DNA of 64,000 nucleotides from Paradevosia shaoguanensis. GTDB lineage: Bacteria; Pseudomonadota; Alphaproteobacteria; Rhizobiales; Devosiaceae. Below, piece after piece: positions 26,309 through 34,088 of the stretch. The notes under the pieces were generated by a model. That model had not been told where the DNA came from, did no database searches, and was given only the letters and a program-made list of their open reading frames with translations. How positions within the stretch are numbered: position 1 is the first letter of the stretch; the number at the start of each line of letters is the position of its first letter. The DNA is taken from assembly GCF_016801025.1 (NCBI RefSeq), contig NZ_CP068983.1, positions 558,001 to 622,000 on the forward strand, given 5' to 3'. A program made the translations under genes and the position numbers.

Positions 26309-27850
26309 ATGGCGCAGCCGTCGCATTTCGTGATCGTGGGCGGAGGCACGGCCGGTTGGCTGGCGGCCTTCATCATCCAGGACAGCGCCCGGCGCATGAA
26401 GCTGGATGCCAAGATCTCGGTGGTCGAATCCTCCAGGATCCGCACCGTGGGCGTGGGCGAAGCGACCACCGCCGCTTTCCGCGTCTTCCTCCAGCACTTC
26501 AAGATCGACGAGTTCGAGTTCTTCCGCGAGACGGAAGCCACCTTCAAGCTCGGCATCCGCCATCAGGATTGGCGCCGCAAGGGCTATACCTATTACGGCC
26601 CGATCGATGATCCCCACCAGGTCGTCGCGCCTCCGCCGGGCGCGCCCTCGGATTATCTCAACGTCTATGCCGTCTCTGCCGGAAAGAAGGTGCAGGACAT
26701 GCACCTCTTCGGCCCGCTGCTGGAGCGCAAGAAGGCACCCTATGCGCGCAAAGCCGACGGCTCGCTGCTGCGGCTGGGGCCGTTCCACCACGCCTTCCAT
26801 TTCGACCAGTCGCTGGTGGGCCAGTTCCTCAAGCGCAAGTCGCGCGGCGTCGAGATCGTGGATGCGGTGGTCGAAGGCGTCGAGCGCGATGGCCAGACCG
26901 GCGACATCCGTGCCCTCAAGCTCGATAGCGGCGAATTGCTCGCCGCCGATTTCTTCATCGACGCCACCGGCTTCCGCAAGCGGCTCATCGTGCAGGAATT
27001 GCAGGCACCCTGGATTTCCTACGCCAGGGAGCTTCCGGTCAATCGCGCCCTACCCTTCTGGCTCGATATCAAGGAAGGCGACGAGATCAACAATTACACC
27101 CTGGCCTGGGCGCAGGAAAACGGGTGGATGTGGCAGATTCCGACCCAGACGCGCTATGGCTGCGGCTACGTCTATTCGGACGAATTCACCACGCCCGAGC
27201 AGGCCAAGCTTGAAGTCGAGCGCGCCATCGGCCGCGAGATCGAGGTTCGCGACGACATCCGCTTCACCATCGGCCGGCTGGAAAAGGCGTGGATCGGCAA
27301 TTGCATCGCGGTGGGCCTGAGTTCGAGCTTCCTCGAGCCCCTGGAAAGCACCTCGATCCACGGCACCATCGTGCAGATGATGCTGTTCGCCGGCCACTAC
27401 CTCAAGGAGCCCGGCAAGATGACTCAGGTCGAGCGCGACGATTACAACCGCCGCGTCGGGCGGCAGGTCGACGATTTCCGCACGTTCGTGAACACCCATT
27501 ACGTCACCGAGCGGGACGACACCCCATTCTGGCGCAATGTCCGCGCAGAGCGCCTCCACCCCGAAACGAAAGAGCGGCTGGCCCGCTGGCGCCAGGAAAT
27601 GCCCCGTACCGAGCATTTCCCGAACTACCTTGCGGGCCTGCCGCATATCGAGACGCAATTGCACTATCCGGTGCTCGATGGCCTCGGCCTGCTCGATCCG
27701 GCGGTCGCCAAGGCGGAGATGGCGCGCGATCCGAAATTGCGCGCCTTCGCCAGGAAGACCCATGACGCGCTGGTCAAGGAATACAAGCAGGCGGCGACCC
27801 AGGCGATGGGGCACGCCGAGTTCCTTGAGGCTGTGCGCGAGATGGGCTGA
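26309..27850 (+). CDS. Flavin-dependent tryptophan-halogenase-like protein
   Basis: A 513-residue FAD/NAD-fold enzyme of the PrnA/RebH family. The FAD motif 'VIVGGGTAGWLAAFII' (8-23), 'VGVGEATTAAF' and the halogenase fingerprint WxWxIP ('NGWMWQIPTQTRYGCGYVYS') are present. The Lys in 'EATFKLGIRHQDW' aligns by eye with the catalytic lysine of PrnA, and the family FAD-closing 'LSSSFLEPLESTSIHGTI' is intact. True members halogenate tryptophan or other aromatics with FADH2, O2 and halide from a separate flavin reductase. No biosynthetic cluster, transporter or reductase adjoins it, so the substrate is open. GGGGAGGA precedes the ATG. Confidence 0.85.
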   Translation: MAQPSHFVIVGGGTAGWLAAFIIQDSARRMKLDAKISVVESSRIRTVGVGEATTAAFRVFLQHFKIDEFEFFRETEATFKLGIRHQDWRRKGYTYYGPIDDPHQVVAPPPGAPSDYLNVYAVSAGKKVQDMHLFGPLLERKKAPYARKADGSLLRLGPFHHAFHFDQSLVGQFLKRKSRGVEIVDAVVEGVERDGQTGDIRALKLDSGELLAADFFIDATGFRKRLIVQELQAPWISYARELPVNRALPFWLDIKEGDEINNYTLAWAQENGWMWQIPTQTRYGCGYVYSDEFTTPEQAKLEVERAIGREIEVRDDIRFTIGRLEKAWIGNCIAVGLSSSFLEPLESTSIHGTIVQMMLFAGHYLKEPGKMTQVERDDYNRRVGRQVDDFRTFVNTHYVTERDDTPFWRNVRAERLHPETKERLARWRQEMPRTEHFPNYLAGLPHIETQLHYPVLDGLGLLDPAVAKAEMARDPKLRAFARKTHDALVKEYKQAATQAMGHAEFLEAVREMG

Positions 27851-27853
27851 GCC

Positions 27854-28246
27854 TTACGGCAGCGTGTAGTCGATCTGGTAGTGCACGGTCTTGTCGTGCT
27901 CTGCCTGGTAGCTGCCGCCGCCTGAAATGCCGGCCAGCTCGCCCGTGCCCGAGGCCTTGACGATCTCCCAGCGCGAGCTGGCGACGCCATTTTCCCAGGT
28001 GCCGGTTTCGAAGATGATGAAACTGCCCTTGCGCCCGGCGAGTTCACCATCGACGAGGAGGTAGCCGGCATAGTGGCAATGCGTATCGTCCGGATATTGC
28101 ATCAGGAAATCGGTGCGCGCCTTTGCCTTGAGATCGCCATCGAAGACCACCTCGATATTGGCCTTGGTGGATTTCTGCGGCGCGGACTCATGATAGGGCT
28201 TCTCATCCCAATTATTGTGCAAAATCGTGCCTTTGGCGGTTTTCAT
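27854..28246 (-). CDS. DUF3224 domain protein
   Basis: A 130-residue small soluble barrel-like protein matching DUF3224: 'MKTAKGTILHNNWDEKPYHE', 'KANIEVVFDGDLKAKARTDFLM', 'FETGTWENGVASSRWEIV' and 'GTGELAGISGGGSY' are characteristic. Function is not known for the family; it folds like allene-oxide-cyclase or AttH-type barrels. The ATG at 28246 with GAGGAG upstream is chosen; the longer frame is antisense to the AraC gene. It is convergent with the halogenase gene, only 3 bases apart, and divergent from the AraC regulator at 28308, which may control it. Confidence 0.78.
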   Translation of the reverse strand: MKTAKGTILHNNWDEKPYHESAPQKSTKANIEVVFDGDLKAKARTDFLMQYPDDTHCHYAGYLLVDGELAGRKGSFIIFETGTWENGVASSRWEIVKASGTGELAGISGGGSYQAEHDKTVHYQIDYTLP

Positions 28247-28307
28247 GGTCGGCTCCTCTGGATGATGAAGCCAGTCTAGCGCGGCTGGCGGAGCGGGAAT
28301 TGTAGAT

Positions 28308-29132
28308 TTGCGACAGACACTGGAACGCATCGTCATCGACCCGGCCCGGCAGCCCGCACGCGGCCTCCTCCACCGCGCCACGAGCTTCAGGCATTTCGAG
28401 CTCGTGCGGCTGGCGGCCAGCGCCGATTTCCAGCCGTTCATCGAGAATTTCTGGCTGGTGATCTGGGATCTCGATGAGCCCTATACCCAGGAAAACCTGC
28501 CCCATCCCAGCCAGCACCTGGTCATTGACCCGATCGGCGGTACCGGCATTTTCGGCCTGCAGCGCGCCAAGTTCACCTATACGCTCAACGGTACCGGCGC
28601 CGTCATCGGCACGAAGTTCCGCCCCGGCATGTTCCGCGGCTTTCTCGGCCGCCCCATGCACGTAATCACCGACCGGACCCTGCCGGTGCGCGACGTCTTC
28701 GCTGCCGATGACACCGCGCTCGACGAGCAGTTCTCGGCCCTCAACGACCCGACCGCCATGGCCGATATCATCGAAGGTTTTTTGCGCCCGCGCCTGCCCG
28801 GCCCCGATCCGCGCGCCGAAGAAGCGCAGCGGCTGGTGGCTCTCGTCGAAGCGTCACGCGACATGTTCACCGTCGCCGCACTTGCGAAACTGGCGGGCGT
28901 GACGCCGCGCAGCCTGCAGAGGCTCTTCGAGGATTATGTCGGGGTCGGCCCCAAATGGGTGATCGATCGCTACCGCATGATCGAGGCCGTGGAGGCCCTC
29001 AATCGCGACGAGGAAACGAGCCTGACCGCCCTCGCCCATGCGCTCGGCTATTTCGACCAGGCGCATTTCTCCAAGGCCTTCGTGGCGCTTACCGGCAAGC
29101 CGCCATCCTTCTACCGGCGCGGCGAGGCCTGA
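28308..29132 (+). CDS. AraC family transcriptional regulator
   Basis: A 274-residue regulator. The N-terminal two-thirds resemble the DUF6597-type effector region of AraC proteins ('FIENFWLVIWDLDEP', 'SQHLVIDPIGGTG'). The C-terminal ~95 residues carry two helix-turn-helices: 'AALAKLAGVTPRSLQRLFED' and 'LTALAHALGYFDQAHFSKAF', the latter containing the AraC family signature. The only start that fits is TTG at 28308. It is divergent from the DUF3224 gene with a 61-base gap, so local control is plausible. Confidence 0.85.
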   Translation: MRQTLERIVIDPARQPARGLLHRATSFRHFELVRLAASADFQPFIENFWLVIWDLDEPYTQENLPHPSQHLVIDPIGGTGIFGLQRAKFTYTLNGTGAVIGTKFRPGMFRGFLGRPMHVITDRTLPVRDVFAADDTALDEQFSALNDPTAMADIIEGFLRPRLPGPDPRAEEAQRLVALVEASRDMFTVAALAKLAGVTPRSLQRLFEDYVGVGPKWVIDRYRMIEAVEALNRDEETSLTALAHALGYFDQAHFSKAFVALTGKPPSFYRRGEA

Positions 29133-29135
29133 GCC

Positions 29136-29987
29136 TCAGGACTTGTCGTAAGCCGTCAGCAGGTGCGGCAGCACGTCGAGCTGGCCGGCGATGGAATTGC
29201 CGTCCTCGATATCCCAGCACGCCGAAAGCGCCGCGTGTGCAGCCGCGAAGCCCAGGATGCGCTTGCGGTTGAAGCCCAGTCGCGCCGAAAAGCTGTCTGC
29301 CAGCCGCGCGATGCGACCCGGATCGGACACCATGTTCTGCGCCCCGAGCGGATTGAGGAAGGCGTTGGCCACCTCATAGGTCGGGTCGCCCAAGAGCCCC
29401 TTGGGGTCGATGGCGAGCCAGCCACGCGGCGAGGAAAGGATGTTGTCGTGGTGCAGGTCGCCGTGCAGCGGCAGGGTCGCCGAGGGCTTGTCGAACATGG
29501 CCAGGCCAATGCCCACCGCCCGCGCATAGAGGTCGCGGGCCGTATAGGGCCAGGTGCGCACATTGGTGGCGAACAGCGACTGGAAGCGATCGCGCAGCGG
29601 GATCAGGTCGTCCGGCGCCGTCTCGCGCGGCTTGTGCAGAAGCTGGACGACATGTCCGAATGCCTCGGTCGCCTCGTCATCGCGTCCGGCGCGGGCCGGG
29701 TCGCCGAGCGTGGCGCCCTCGACCCATTCCATGAACACGGCATCTTCCGTGCTGTCGAAAACGGTAACCGCGCCCTCCCCGCCATACCATGCGAGCATGG
29801 CGCCGCCCCGGCGCTCATCCTCGAACTTTCCGGGTTTGAGCACCTTGAGAGCGGCCGGGTCGCGGCCATTCTGCTCGACCTTGTAGATCGTGCTCGTCGG
29901 CGTTTCGGTGACCGGCGTCGCCTTGGTCAGCGACCACCGGATCATGGCGCGGCTCAGCGCGGTCTCGGCGGGGGACTGATTCATCAT
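29136..29987 (-). CDS. Aminoglycoside/hydroxyurea phosphotransferase family kinase
   Basis: A 283-residue kinase-like protein of the APH(6)/hydroxyurea phosphotransferase group (StrB-like). The nucleotide-lobe 'IYKVEQNGRDPAALKVLKPG' holds the ATP lysine; the catalytic loop 'LPLHGDLHHDNIL' and the metal-binding 'AIDPKGLLGDPTYE' are intact. In StrB-type enzymes this transfers phosphate to the 6-hydroxyl of streptomycin, but chromosomal homologues in soil bacteria often have no proven drug target. Starts GTG 29990, ATG 29987 and ATG 29984 are consecutive; none has a good ribosome site. It is convergent with the AraC gene, 3 bases apart. Confidence 0.82.
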   Translation of the reverse strand: MMNQSPAETALSRAMIRWSLTKATPVTETPTSTIYKVEQNGRDPAALKVLKPGKFEDERRGGAMLAWYGGEGAVTVFDSTEDAVFMEWVEGATLGDPARAGRDDEATEAFGHVVQLLHKPRETAPDDLIPLRDRFQSLFATNVRTWPYTARDLYARAVGIGLAMFDKPSATLPLHGDLHHDNILSSPRGWLAIDPKGLLGDPTYEVANAFLNPLGAQNMVSDPGRIARLADSFSARLGFNRKRILGFAAAHAALSACWDIEDGNSIAGQLDVLPHLLTAYDKS

Positions 29988-30051
29988 CACGGTATTAGAG
30001 CAGATTGCCCAGGGAGATTCGATAGGGACCGCCGATTGCGGCGGGAGTGAG

Positions 30052-30378
30052 TCAGAGCGCGTTGTAGCTGGGGATTTGCCGCCCGGGATCGGCGATATCC
30101 TCGTAAAGATCGCGCCAACCGGGGTTTTCCGCCTCGATCAGCCGAACCTTCCACGCCCGCCGCCGCCGCTTGAGCAGGAATTCCCTGCGCGCGGCAAGGT
30201 CGTAGTCGCCAAAGACCTCATAATGCACCAGCCGCGTCACGTTGTAGGTCTTGGTAAATCCCGCCACGACATGATTGCGATGCTCCCAAACCCGCCGCGG
30301 CAGGTCGCTGGTAAAGCCGGTGTAGAGCGTGCCGTTCATGCGCGAAGCAAGGATGTAGACGTAAAATTGCGGCTCCAT
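30052..30378 (-). CDS. GIY-YIG nuclease family protein
   Basis: A 108-residue single-domain protein of the UPF0213/YhbQ-like GIY-YIG group. 'FYVYILASRMNGTLYTGFTS' carries the degenerate VYI...YTG core, followed by the catalytic-type Arg in 'DLPRRVWEHR' and 'TRLVHYEVFGD' with the metal-site Glu. These small genes are frequent and often multicopy in alphaproteobacteria; biological role is unclear. The ATG at 30378 is the family start. Confidence 0.87.
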   Translation of the reverse strand: MEPQFYVYILASRMNGTLYTGFTSDLPRRVWEHRNHVVAGFTKTYNVTRLVHYEVFGDYDLAARREFLLKRRRRAWKVRLIEAENPGWRDLYEDIADPGRQIPSYNAL

Positions 30379-30479
30379 GGGTGGAGGGTGGCGCGTGGGT
30401 GGGAGTGTCGCAATTGGGATTTGTGACGGGTAGGTAAGAGCGCGGCGGTCGGCAGGGCGGTTACACCGAGCACTCGCCC

Positions 30480-30590
30480 CGTTACCCCCGTTACCCCCGT
30501 TACCCCGTTACTCGGTTACCCGGTCACCCATCACTCATCACCCGTCATCCATCACCCATTGCTCATCACCCACCGCTCCATCCCCACCAC
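30480..30590. repeat. Degenerate minisatellites (CGTTACCCC and CATCACC)
   Basis: A run of about three (C)GTTACCCC(C) units passes into GTTACTCGGTTACCCGG and then into many CATCACC/CATCCATCACC variants. They are imperfect tandem repeats, C-rich on the plus strand, directly in front of mosaic repeat copy 7. No coding potential is seen. Confidence 0.7.
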
Positions 30591-30593
30591 CGT

Positions 30594-30680
30594 ACTTCCC
30601 CGGGCGAAGACCCGGGGCCCACGGATACCTCCACTCGAGTGGAGGAGTGCAATAGGCCCCGGATCAAGTCCGGGGAAGAT
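30594..30680. repeat. Palindromic mosaic repeat, copy 7 (inverted)
   Basis: ACTTCCCC, CCCGGGcgaagaCCCGGG, the perfect CTCCACTCGAGTGGAG, CCCCGGATCAAGTCCGGGG, then GGGGAAGAT. It has the order of copies 5 and 6. Confidence 0.85.
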
Positions 30681-30710
30681 CGGGGTGGGGCGGCAGCAGT
30701 GCAATGCAGA

Positions 30711-30736
30711 GCAAAGCAAAGCAAAGCAAAGCAAAG
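30711..30736. repeat. GCAAA pentamer tandem repeat
   Basis: Five uninterrupted copies of GCAAA between mosaic repeats 7 and 8. It is a short slippage-prone tract with no gene reading through it. Confidence 0.85.
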
Positions 30737-30774
30737 AGTTTCACCTCTACAAGCGCAACCGCCAAGACCGCAGC

Positions 30775-30830
30775 CCCTATCCCCCTATCCCCCTATCCCC
30801 CTATCCCCCTATCCCCCTATCCCGCTATCC
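30775..30830. repeat. CCCCCTAT octamer tandem repeat
   Basis: Six or seven near-perfect copies of CCCCCTAT (the last is CCCGCTAT). It is another simple tandem tract in the 640-base non-coding gap 30379-31018. Confidence 0.85.
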
Positions 30831-30843
30831 CGCCCCACGCCTT

Positions 30844-30929
30844 ACTTCCCCGGCCGCAGAGCCGGGGCCCACGGATACCTCCACTCGAGTGGAGGGGCGC
30901 AATAGGCCCCGGATCAAGTCCGGGGAAGT
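30844..30929. repeat. Palindromic mosaic repeat, copy 8 (inverted)
   Basis: TACTTCCCC...GGGGAAGTA ends, CCCCGGCcgcagaGCCGGGG, perfect CTCCACTCGAGTGGAG, and CCCCGGATCAAGTCCGGGG. It is the best-preserved copy; its outer ends extend one base further as an inverted repeat. Confidence 0.88.
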
Positions 30930-30964
30930 AAGGGGTGGAGGAAATTCAGTGGAAGCCCCCCAAC

Positions 30965-30994
30965 AAAAAAGACCCCGGCGGTCACCCGCCGAGG
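30965..30994 (-). terminator. Rho-independent terminator of alpha-galactoside operon
   Basis: On the minus strand a 9-bp stem (CCTCGGCGG / CCGCCGGGG, one G-U) with a GTGA loop is followed by TCTTTTTT, 25 bases after the melA stop. It closes the five-gene operon. Confidence 0.88.
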
Positions 30995-31018
30995 CCTCCG
31001 GGAGGGAACCCAAAACCC

Positions 31019-32383
31019 CTACGCAACCTTCTTGCGGTTGCTCCGTGCCCATTCCGGCAGCCAGTCGCCATGCGCGGCCAGCAGGTCGTCCACCAGGTGC
31101 CAGATCTGGTCGAGATCAAGCTCGGCGGCCGTGTGCGGGTCCATCATCGCGGCGTGGTAGATGTGTTCCTTGTTCTCGGTCATCAGCGCCGCCACGGTCA
31201 GTTCCTGCACGTTGATATTGGTGCGGATGAGCGCGGTGAGCTGCGGCGGGAGGTCGCCGATATAGGTCGGCTGGATGCCCGAGGCGTCCACGAGGCACGG
31301 CACTTCTGCAGCGCAATTGTCCGGCAGCGAGGTGATGCAGCCATTGTTGCGTACGTTGCCGTAGATCACCGAAGGCTCGCCAGTCCACACCGAGTTCATG
31401 ATGGCGGAGGCGTATTCCTTGCTCTCCTTGACCTCGATGGTGTTGGCCTTGCGATATTCCTCCGAAGTCGTCTTCCAGCGCGAAATCTGCTCGACGCAGC
31501 GCTTGGGGTATTCGTCGAGCGGAATGCCGAACTTCTCGATCAGGTCCTCGCGGCCTTCCTTGATGAAGTAGGGCGTGTATTCGGCGAAGTGCTCGGAGCT
31601 TTCCGTCACGAAATAGCCCAGGCGCGTCAGCATCTCGTAGCGCACCTTGTTGGGGCAGCGCGGGTTCCAGCCCGGCTTGGGCGCACGGCCTTCGCGGTAG
31701 GCACGGACGAGGTCCGGATAGAGGTCGCGATAGGAACCGTCCGGCTGGCGATGCTCGAACTTCAAATAGAACGCCATGTGGTTGATGCCCGCCGCGCGGT
31801 AGCGGATCTCGTCATAGGGAATGTCGAGATCGTGGGCGAGTTCGTGCGCCGTGCCCTGCACCGAGTGGCAGAGGCCGACCTGCTTGATGGTCGGATACTT
31901 CTCGGCGATGGCCCAGGTGTTGATGGCCATCGGGTTGACGTATTGCAGCATGATGGCCTCGGGGCAAACCTCGAGCATGTCCTCGCAGATCTTCCAGAGG
32001 TGCGGCACGGTGCGCAGGCCGCGCATGATGCCGCCGACGCCCAGCGTATCGGCAATGGTCTGGCGCAGGTTGTACTTCTTGGGCACTTCGAAATCGACGA
32101 CCGTCGAGGGCTCGTAGCCGCCGATCTGGAAGCAGACGACCACGAAATTGGCGCCATCGAGCGCCTTGCGCTGGTCGGTATAGGTCTCGACCGTCGCCGG
32201 CACGCCGAGCGTGTTGATGAGCTTGCCGGCGATGATGGCGCTCTCTTCGAGGCGCTGGGGGTTGATGTCCATGAGCGCCACGCGCGCGCCGGCAAGCGCC
32301 GGACGCTGCAGGACGTCGCCGACGATGTTCTTCATGAACACCGACGAGCCGGCACCGATGAAGGTGATCTTGGGGTTGGCCAT
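31019..32383 (-). CDS. melA: GH4 alpha-galactosidase
   Basis: A 454-residue NAD- and Mn-dependent glycosidase of family GH4. The N-terminal Rossmann motif 'ITFIGAGSSVF' (6-16) binds NAD; Cys172 in 'GLCHSVQGT' and His202 in 'GINHMAFYL' are the metal ligands; 'ADTLGVGGIMRGLRTVP' is the MelA-group motif. It hydrolyses melibiose/raffinose-type alpha-galactosides in the cytoplasm by the redox-elimination mechanism of GH4. It is the last gene of an operon with a peptide-type ABC transporter, the same partnership as Sinorhizobium melA-agpABCD. Other GH4 activities (alpha-glucosidase, alpha-glucuronidase) are possible but fit less well. Confidence 0.85.
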   Translation of the reverse strand: MANPKITFIGAGSSVFMKNIVGDVLQRPALAGARVALMDINPQRLEESAIIAGKLINTLGVPATVETYTDQRKALDGANFVVVCFQIGGYEPSTVVDFEVPKKYNLRQTIADTLGVGGIMRGLRTVPHLWKICEDMLEVCPEAIMLQYVNPMAINTWAIAEKYPTIKQVGLCHSVQGTAHELAHDLDIPYDEIRYRAAGINHMAFYLKFEHRQPDGSYRDLYPDLVRAYREGRAPKPGWNPRCPNKVRYEMLTRLGYFVTESSEHFAEYTPYFIKEGREDLIEKFGIPLDEYPKRCVEQISRWKTTSEEYRKANTIEVKESKEYASAIMNSVWTGEPSVIYGNVRNNGCITSLPDNCAAEVPCLVDASGIQPTYIGDLPPQLTALIRTNINVQELTVAALMTENKEHIYHAAMMDPHTAAELDLDQIWHLVDDLLAAHGDWLPEWARSNRKKVA

Positions 32384-32414
32384 TCGAGGATTCTCCGCTT
32401 GGGGCTTGCCGCTG

Positions 32415-34076
32415 CTAGGCAGCGATTTCGAACGCGGCGCGGACGAGCCGGGCCGTGTATTCGGTCTGGGGTTTGGTGAGCACCTCTTCGACGGGTCCCT
32501 GCTCGACGATCTTGCCGTATTGCATGACCATGACGCGGTGGCAGAGCGCCCGGACGACCTTGAGGTCGTGCGAGATGAAGAGATAGGAGAGGCCTTTCTC
32601 GTCCTGCAGCTTGCGCAGCAGGTCGATGATCTGGGCCTGGACCGACAGGTCCAGCGCCGAGGTCGGCTCGTCCAGAAGGATGAATTCGGGCTCGAGCGCG
32701 ATGGCCCGGGCAATGGCGATGCGCTGGCGCTGGCCGCCCGAGAATTCGTGCGGGAAGCGCGAGAGGATGGTGTCGGGCAACCCGGCATCGCGCAGCGCCT
32801 GGCGCACGCGCTCGACCCGTTCGCGCGAATTGGCGCCGATGCCGTTGACGATCAGCCCCTCCTCGATGATCTGGCGGATCGACATGCGCGGATTGAGCGA
32901 GGCGAAGGGGTCCTGGAAGACGATCTGCATGCGATTGCGCAGCGGGCGCATGCCGCCGCGATCCTTGGTGTCGATGCGCTCGCCGTCGAAGAGGATTTCC
33001 CCGCCCTGGTTGGAAATGAGCCGGATGAGGGCTTGGCCGAACGTGGTCTTGCCCGAGCCGGATTCGCCCACGAGGCCGAGCGTTTCGTGCCGCTTGAGAT
33101 TGAGGCTCAGGTTGTCGCAGGCAACCAGTTCGAAGAAGCCGGGGTTGAAGAAGCCGCCGCGCTTGAGCGTAAAGGCCACCTTGACGTTCTTGCCTTCGAG
33201 AATGGTCTTTTCCTCGCCGCGCAGCGGGTTGGCCGTGCCCTTGGGCTCGGAGGCCAGCAGGTGGCGCGTATAGGCGTGCTGCGGGTTGGAGAAGAGCGCT
33301 TCGGTGCGGTTGTGCTCCTGCACCTGCCCGTTCTGCATCACGTAGACGTAGTCCGAGAACTGCCGGACGATGGTCAGGTCATGGGTGATGAGGATCACCG
33401 CCATGCCGTATTTGGACTTGAGGTCCTTGATGAGGTTGAGGATCTGCGCCTGCACCGTCACGTCGAGCGCGGTGGTCGGCTCGTCGGCAATCAGGATATC
33501 CGGCCGGTTCGCCAGCGCCATGGCGATCATCACGCGCTGGCGCTGACCGCCCGAGAGCTGATGCGGGTATTGCAGCAGCCGCGCCGCGGGCTCGGGAATC
33601 TGCACCTCTTCGAGCAGTTCCCGGGCCCGATCCATGGCCTGATGCTTGGACATCTTGTTGTGGAGGTGCAGGATTTCACAGATCTGCTGGCCGATCGTGT
33701 AGACCGGGTTCAGCGAGCTCATCGGCTCCTGGAAGATCATCGCCACCTTGTTGCCGCGCAGCTTGCGCATCTGGGCATCGGACATCGCGATGATGTCCTG
33801 TCCGTCGAGCGTAATCCGCGTCTGCTTGCCGATCTTGGCGCGCTTGGTGAGAAGGCGCATCACGGTGCGGGCGGTCACGGACTTGCCCGAGCCGGATTCA
33901 CCGACGAGTGCGATTGTCTCGCCCTTGTGGAGCTGGAACGAGACATCTTCGACCGCGTGCACCACCCCGCCTTCGACCTTGAAGTCGACGGCGACGTTGC
34001 GGGCATCCAGGATCAGTTCGCGGCCATGCGTACCCAGATCGTGGCGTTCTGCGGGGGCCAGGGCTGTTGGGGACAT
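32415..34076 (-). CDS. agpD: ABC transporter, duplicated ATP-binding protein (alpha-galactoside type)
   Basis: A 553-residue fusion of two oligopeptide-type ATPases (DppD- and DppF-like). Domain 1 has Walker A 'VGESGSGKSVTARTVM' and signature 'LSGGQRQRVMIAMAL'; domain 2, from about residue 290, has 'VGESGSGKTTFGQALI' and 'FSGGQRQRIAIARAI'. Each ends in the oligopeptide-transporter C-terminal extension. It energises the two permeases encoded upstream. Fused double ATPases of this kind are usual for GsiA-like and AgpD-like systems. The symbol is inferred from operon similarity to the Sinorhizobium agp locus. Confidence 0.85.
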   Translation of the reverse strand: MSPTALAPAERHDLGTHGRELILDARNVAVDFKVEGGVVHAVEDVSFQLHKGETIALVGESGSGKSVTARTVMRLLTKRAKIGKQTRITLDGQDIIAMSDAQMRKLRGNKVAMIFQEPMSSLNPVYTIGQQICEILHLHNKMSKHQAMDRARELLEEVQIPEPAARLLQYPHQLSGGQRQRVMIAMALANRPDILIADEPTTALDVTVQAQILNLIKDLKSKYGMAVILITHDLTIVRQFSDYVYVMQNGQVQEHNRTEALFSNPQHAYTRHLLASEPKGTANPLRGEEKTILEGKNVKVAFTLKRGGFFNPGFFELVACDNLSLNLKRHETLGLVGESGSGKTTFGQALIRLISNQGGEILFDGERIDTKDRGGMRPLRNRMQIVFQDPFASLNPRMSIRQIIEEGLIVNGIGANSRERVERVRQALRDAGLPDTILSRFPHEFSGGQRQRIAIARAIALEPEFILLDEPTSALDLSVQAQIIDLLRKLQDEKGLSYLFISHDLKVVRALCHRVMVMQYGKIVEQGPVEEVLTKPQTEYTARLVRAAFEIAA

Positions 34077-34088
34077 GATGGGGCTCGC

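Noticed and set aside
30559-31215. 218-codon frame at the repeats and melA end
   Set aside because: Made almost wholly of mosaic repeats and the antisense of melA.
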